Source: Halocatena salina | Lineage (GTDB): Archaea > Halobacteriota > Halobacteria > Halobacteriales > Haloarculaceae | Assembly: GCF_023115355.1 (NCBI RefSeq) | Contig: NZ_CP096019.1 | Coordinates: 744,001 to 808,000, forward strand | Length of the DNA: 64,000 nucleotides | Direction of reading: 5' to 3' | Shown: positions 60,179 through 64,000 of the stretch, in pieces | Layout: each line of letters opens with the position of its first letter | How positions within the stretch are numbered: position 1 is the first letter of the stretch | Position numbers and translations under genes: made by a program | Notes under the pieces: model-generated | Seen by the model: the letters and a program-made list of their open reading frames with translations, nothing else | Database searches by the model: none | What the model was told of the DNA's origin: nothing

Positions 60179-61981
60179 TTACTCCTGCTCTTTCCAGATC
60201 GTGTTGTACATGCTCCGTGAAACGCCCATTCCGCCGAACTTATCTTCAATATGGACGTTCTGGTAGCTGAAGTACTCGGTGGCGATGGCGTTGGTCGGAA
60301 TGAGCACCGCGTCCTCCCAGTTGGCTTCTTCCATCTGGATGTACGCTTCCTCTCGGGTTTTCCGTTCCTTATCGGACGGCCCGAGGTTGTTCTGGATCTT
60401 TTCGAACGCGTTGGCCGCCTTTTCGGACGCTTCAGTCGTCGAGTCACGGCCCCAGTCGAGATACGTGTACGCTGCCGGATCACCTGTATGGGTGTTCGGC
60501 GGGTACAGCAGCTTCAGGAAGTTGTCCGGTCGAGGCCAGTCGGCGATCCACCCCAGCGAGTACAGCTCGTTCGTCCCGTTCTCGCCGCGCTGTTGGAGCG
60601 TCTGGAAGTCGGCCGCCTGAGCCGATATGTCGATGTACGCCTGTCCAGCCCGCTGCTGGAGGTTCTTCGCAAGGTCCGAGAACTCCTTCGATTGGTAGTG
60701 GGTGAAGTCCAGCTGGTAGCGGTTGTTCTCGCCGTATCCGGCCTCCTCCATCACCTTTTTCGCACCTTCTGCGTCGTTTTTGCCGGGGCTGTAGGGATAG
60801 TTCTCTTGGACGTGTGTGTCCGCCGCGTCCGGCCCGCCGGGGTAGACGAGCGATGGGGTGAGGTGGTACGCCGGAATCCGGCGGTTCTTGTACACCTGCT
60901 TCACGTACGACTCCGTGTTGAAGAGGTACGCGATCGCCTGCCGGACGGGTTTTGGAACGTTCGAGACGTTGAACGCGATGTAACGCGTGGCGACCTCCGG
61001 CACTTTCAGGTAGTCGAACTCCTCGCCGTTGGTGTGTTTGTACGTTCCCGTTTCGCGTTTCTTGTCATCGGTGTTGTCGACCGAAACGCCACCGGGATCG
61101 AACTCCGAGGTGGGAATGTTGAAGATGTCGGCGTTACCCTCCATCGCGTAGTTGAGCATGGCCGAATCGTCCTCAATCACCGCCCAGTGAACACCGTCGA
61201 CGTAGGCGGTCTGGCCGTGGTAGTCCTCATATCGGACGACTTCGGCCTCTTCCTGTTTGTTCCAGTGATCGAACTTGAACGGACCGGCACCGATCGGATT
61301 CGTCTCGGTGAACTCGGTGTACTGATCGGACGGCTCGTCCGATGTGCCTTCCTCCTCCAAAGAGCCGACGATGCCCTGAGGAACGATCGCGAACGCGGCG
61401 TAGGCCAGCACTTCGAGCGTGGAGTGGAACGGCTGTTCGAGCGTTACCTCTACCGTCTTCTCGTCGACCGCCTTTACACCCAACGTCCCCGGTTCGTAGT
61501 TGCCGTCCGAATCGGTCTCGTGGGTGACACCGATCGAACTGAGGATGAAATCCGACCGAACTGAGTGGGGCGAGCCAGCGACCCGCTCGAAAGAGTACAC
61601 CACGTCCTTTGCCGTCACCGGATCCCCGTTGTGGAACGTGGCGTCTTTGAGCGTGAACGTGTACACCGTGTTGTCGTCGCTGGTCTCGTAGTTCTCCGCG
61701 AGCAGGGACTCGACCTCGACCGTCCCGGCGGGGTAGTGCACCAGCGGATCGAACACCTGCGTGATGATCCGCCCGGAGGCGGTGCCATCACTGGCAACCG
61801 GATCGAACCCATCCATCGTGGAGTTGACGAAGTTCAACCGCCCGCCTTTCTGGGGAGTTTGGGATCCACCGTTGTCGCCCCCGTCGTCACCGCCGATACA
61901 TCCCGCCAACGACATCGCGGCAGCCGCACCACCCGTCGCTTGGAGGAACCCCCGTCGTGAGAGTCCTTCACTGTCTGTCAT
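60179..61981 (-). CDS. Peptide-type ABC solute-binding lipoprotein (600 aa)
   Basis: MTDSEGLSRRGFLQATGGAA then SLAGCIGGDDGG is a Tat signal with lipobox; a Gly/Asp-rich linker follows. The binding protein itself (SBP family 5) shows GRIITQVFDPLVHYPAGT, AKDVVYSFERV and a C-terminal LGWIADWPRPDNFLKLL. It is anchored outside and captures peptides, nickel or similar ligands for the permeases downstream. Shine-Dalgarno GAAGAGGTGATGG precedes the ATG. It is first of the operon 61981-54110. Confidence 0.92.
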   Translation of the reverse strand: MTDSEGLSRRGFLQATGGAAAAMSLAGCIGGDDGGDNGGSQTPQKGGRLNFVNSTMDGFDPVASDGTASGRIITQVFDPLVHYPAGTVEVESLLAENYETSDDNTVYTFTLKDATFHNGDPVTAKDVVYSFERVAGSPHSVRSDFILSSIGVTHETDSDGNYEPGTLGVKAVDEKTVEVTLEQPFHSTLEVLAYAAFAIVPQGIVGSLEEEGTSDEPSDQYTEFTETNPIGAGPFKFDHWNKQEEAEVVRYEDYHGQTAYVDGVHWAVIEDDSAMLNYAMEGNADIFNIPTSEFDPGGVSVDNTDDKKRETGTYKHTNGEEFDYLKVPEVATRYIAFNVSNVPKPVRQAIAYLFNTESYVKQVYKNRRIPAYHLTPSLVYPGGPDAADTHVQENYPYSPGKNDAEGAKKVMEEAGYGENNRYQLDFTHYQSKEFSDLAKNLQQRAGQAYIDISAQAADFQTLQQRGENGTNELYSLGWIADWPRPDNFLKLLYPPNTHTGDPAAYTYLDWGRDSTTEASEKAANAFEKIQNNLGPSDKERKTREEAYIQMEEANWEDAVLIPTNAIATEYFSYQNVHIEDKFGGMGVSRSMYNTIWKEQE

Positions 61982-62093
61982 TCCATCACCTCTTCAATGA
62001 TCCTTGGTGATAAATTTGCCGTTATTCGTCTACGTTCATATCGTGGTTCCGATACGGGGTCCGAGATCGATTTCCGGACAGTCGGGGCTATTA

Positions 62094-62110
62094 CGGTGGA
62101 TATACCACCG
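62094..62110. promoter_or_regulatory. Palindrome upstream of the peptide ABC operon
   Basis: CGGTGG-ATATA-CCACCG, a perfect 6-bp inverted repeat with 5-base centre, 113 bases before the solute-binding gene start. Candidate operator; regulator unknown. Confidence 0.4.
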
Positions 62111-62171
62111 GTCGTGGCACACATATACACATTTCATCATTAATAAACCACACCTCTAATATCCAAGTATA

Positions 62172-62191
62172 AGTGAAATCGCTGTTTCACT
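62172..62191. promoter_or_regulatory. Second inverted repeat in the same region
   Basis: AGTGAAA-TCGCTG-TTTCACT, perfect 7-bp arms, in an AT-rich part. Candidate operator between the divergent genes. Confidence 0.4.
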
Positions 62192-62305
62192 CACGCATCG
62201 GTTTCGCCCCGCGTCTCACTCGGACGGGCTGCGGTCCACCGCCGATTACCCACCCATATACGTATTATTTCTAATGTGTAATCACTCGTTCTCAGTTTCG
62301 TCACG

Positions 62306-62312
62306 TTTATAT
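62306..62312 (+). promoter_or_regulatory. TATA element of the small gene at 62336
   Basis: TTTATAT centred 27 bases before the ATG at 62336, the leaderless spacing. Confidence 0.5.
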
Positions 62313-62335
62313 CGGTGTGGAAACAACTGACAGAT

Positions 62336-62494
62336 ATGGTGCCAGATACGGCCCCGGCGTCGGAGACACGCGTCGATCATGAGGTGATGATGGCTGTCGA
62401 TTCCGATCAGCTCATCATTGCTGACGTTTGTCGGGACGGAGCCTGGCTGAAGATGCCGACCGCAGAAGCGGCGACGATCGAGGAGTGGCGATAA
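62336..62494 (+). CDS. Small conserved haloarchaeal protein, DUF7556-like (52 aa)
   Basis: Reads MVPDTAPASETRVDHEVMMA with a later LIIADVCRDGAWLKMPTAEA and ending TIEEWR. I recall this as a family of about 50-60 residues (DUF7556-like) in haloarchaea, with the EVMASIDD-LVIADISRDDAWL pattern. A TATA element at 62306-62312 has the right spacing. Function unknown. Close before the PPC-domain gene (75 bases). Confidence 0.75.
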   Translation: MVPDTAPASETRVDHEVMMAVDSDQLIIADVCRDGAWLKMPTAEAATIEEWR

Positions 62495-62569
62495 GGACGG
62501 TCCATCGCCCAGCCTGCGGTTCGTATCGTTCGGGAACCTTTTTGCCGATATCGTTCGTGGGATCCCTGT

Positions 62570-62992
62570 ATGGACTATCGGACTGTCGAAAGCAGTCGTG
62601 AGTTCGTCGCTCGAATGGACCACGGTGTGGACTGGCGCGATCAGATCGAGACGTTTGCGGACGAGCGCGGGATCGATGCAGCGTTCTTTTATGGCTTGGG
62701 TGCTGTACAGGACGCGGAGCTACTGTTTTACGATCACGACGCCCAAGAGTATCGTCCGATCACGTTCGAGGAGCCACTGGAAGTGACCGCGTGCGTCGGA
62801 AACATCTCCAAACTCGACGGCGAGCCGTTTGCTCACACTCACATGACGCTTTCCGATAGCGAGGGACGGACGGTTGCAGGACACCTCGACTGGGCGACGA
62901 CGTACGCGGGCGAGCTGTACGTTCGGGAGTTCGACACCGAGTTGGTTCGCCAGCGCGATGAGACGACGGACTTGGATCTCTGGGAGCTGTGA
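62570..62992 (+). CDS. PPC/DUF296 domain protein (140 aa)
   Basis: The plant and prokaryote conserved domain: WRDQIETFADERGIDAAFFY, GLGAVQDAELLFYDHDAQEY, CVGNISKLDGEPFAHTHMTL (with the metal-type FAHTHMTL) and GHLDWATTYAGELYVREFDT. In archaea such proteins are proposed to bind DNA or act as small metal enzymes. The stop overlaps the GTG start of the PolD large subunit gene by 3 bases, so it may be translated with it. Confidence 0.85.
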   Translation: MDYRTVESSREFVARMDHGVDWRDQIETFADERGIDAAFFYGLGAVQDAELLFYDHDAQEYRPITFEEPLEVTACVGNISKLDGEPFAHTHMTLSDSEGRTVAGHLDWATTYAGELYVREFDTELVRQRDETTDLDLWEL

Positions 62993-64000
62993 ACGCTGAG
63001 GAGCGCTATTTCGAGCAGATCGAAGATCGATTGGACGAGGCGTTTTCGGTCGCCCGCTCGGCCAAAGAACGCGGCGGAGATCCGAGTACGGAAGTGGAGA
63101 TCCCGGTGGCCAAGGACATGGCCGACCGCGTGGAGAACATCCTCGGTATCGAAGGGGTCGCACAACGGGTTCGAGAACTCGAAGGGCAGATGAGCCGCGA
63201 AGAGGCCGCGTTGACGCTAGCCGAAGATTTCGCCGAGGGACGGGTCGGTGAATACGAAACCACGGCAGGAATGATCGAAGGTGCGGTGCGAACCGCCGTC
63301 GCGCTGCTCACCGAGGGTGTCGTGGCGGCACCCATCGAGGGAATCGATCGTGTGGAAGTGCTCGAAAACGACGACGGTTCCCGGTTCGTTCGGGTGTTCT
63401 ACGCCGGTCCGATCCGTTCCGCTGGCGGGACCGCCCAAGCGCTGTCCGTGCTCGTCGCGGACTACGCTCGAACGCTGCTCGGGTTGGATCGGTACAAGCC
63501 TCGTGACGATGAGATCGAACGCTACGCCGAAGAGTTGGGTCTGTACGACAACGAAACGGGGCTACAGTACTCACCGAAAGACAAGGAGACGACGTTTATC
63601 GCTGAGCACTGTCCGATCATGCTCGATGGAGAGGCGACGGGCGAAACGGAGGTATCCGCCACCCGCGATTTGGAGCGCGTCGACACGAACAACCCTCGAG
63701 GTGGAATGTGTCTGGTGCTCGGGGAGGGGATCGCGCAGAAGGCCCCGAAGATTAAGCGGTACACCGGACAGCTCGAGGAGCTTGAATGGCCGTGGCTCGA
63801 CGATCTGATTGAGGGAACGATCGGTACTGACACCACAGACAGCTCCGAATCCGACACAGATGGCGACACCGATGCCGACAGCCAAGCGCCGGTCGTTGAA
63901 GACACACCGGCCTCGGAATCGGGACCTCCACGAGCGGAATCGACGACGAAGTTCCTCCGTGACCTCATCGCCGGTCGGCCCGTCTTTTCCCACCCCTCCC
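62989..64000 (+). CDS. polC: DNA polymerase D large subunit (DP2), N-terminal part
   Basis: Reading from the GTG at 62989 the frame is open to the window end (337 codons), without a stop. MNAEERYFEQIEDRLDEAFS and DPSTEVEIPVAKDMADRVEN are followed by RVFYAGPIRSAGGTAQALSV, a hallmark of the DP2 family, and DRYKPRDDEIERYAEELGLY. The region before the end is a Ser/Asp/Thr-rich insertion (about 279-316). The large subunit of the euryarchaeal replicative polymerase. The rest of the gene lies outside the window, so the catalytic Cys/Asp sites are not visible here. Confidence 0.93.
   Translation, partial: MNAEERYFEQIEDRLDEAFSVARSAKERGGDPSTEVEIPVAKDMADRVENILGIEGVAQRVRELEGQMSREEAALTLAEDFAEGRVGEYETTAGMIEGAVRTAVALLTEGVVAAPIEGIDRVEVLENDDGSRFVRVFYAGPIRSAGGTAQALSVLVADYARTLLGLDRYKPRDDEIERYAEELGLYDNETGLQYSPKDKETTFIAEHCPIMLDGEATGETEVSATRDLERVDTNNPRGGMCLVLGEGIAQKAPKIKRYTGQLEELEWPWLDDLIEGTIGTDTTDSSESDTDGDTDADSQAPVVEDTPASESGPPRAESTTKFLRDLIAGRPVFSHPS

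Larger units (their letters stand above)
61982..62335. other. Intergenic promoter region of the peptide ABC operon
   Basis: 354 bases between divergent genes. It contains the Shine-Dalgarno site (61986-61993), a TATA-like AAATTTATC near 62010-62018, the palindromes listed separately at 62094 and 62172, and the TATA of the small gene at 62336. A shadow frame covers the end but no further gene is supportable. Confidence 0.5.

Overview
The window is chromosomal DNA from a haloarchaeon (class Halobacteria). The evidence is the set of genes: an archaeal PolD large subunit, Hef, TFB, an aIF1-like SUI1 protein, archaeol lipid synthesis (CarS), haloarchaeal KorAB, Tat signals followed by lipoboxes, very acidic proteins, and many start codons that lie about 27 bases downstream of a TATA element (leaderless transcripts). 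Base composition is moderate in GC for this group. I could not fix the genus. I found no rRNA, tRNA, CRISPR array or insertion sequence by reading.

Layout. 1-3562: end of korA, korB, a GntP-type permease behind palindromic operator candidates, and two small membrane proteins. 3662-7939 (minus): an accessory operon with a VirD4/TraD-like ATPase, a coiled-coil protein, two small soluble proteins and a HEAT-repeat protein broken by one base. 8240-9208: a TFB paralogue. 9436-16454: a type IV pilus-like locus (secretion ATPase, two-domain TadC/PilC protein, five pilin-like or membrane-anchored small proteins in overlapping frames). 16366-20337: DUF457-type membrane protein, beta-propeller protein, beta-helix protein, HTH regulator. 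20370-26586 (minus): an ABC-2 exporter pair and a TrmB-like regulator fused by overlap to a 1217-residue MMPL/RND protein carrying a repetitive extracellular coiled coil. 26762-32185: DedA, sulfatase-like hydrolase plus MATE transporter, Tat lipoprotein, CarS. 32387-39093: housekeeping genes (aconitase, RimI, glutamate dehydrogenase, NUDIX, rhodanese, SUI1 and two conserved small proteins). 39182-45694 (minus): MoxR-DUF58-transglutaminase operon, then DUF6230-DUF6114 with a repeat-rich, sequon-dense secreted protein. 46046-53627 (minus): two membrane proteins, Hef, dolichol-kinase-like protein, glycyl-tRNA synthetase, CBS protein, a conserved soluble protein. 53898-54044: a very short gene with its own promoter and a hairpin behind it, encoding a Cys/Thr-rich peptide that looks like a RiPP (lanthipeptide-like) precursor. 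54110-61981 (minus): a complete peptide-type ABC importer with unusual insertions. 62336-64000: a 52-residue conserved protein, a PPC/DUF296 protein and the start of the PolD large subunit.

The most unusual items are the possible RiPP precursor at 53898, the relaxase-less VirD4/HEAT operon at 3662-7939, the MMPL protein with about 370 residues of sequon-bearing coiled coil and a palindrome at its promoter, and the DUF6230/DUF6114 cluster. All functional links between neighbours are inferences from order, overlap and spacing.
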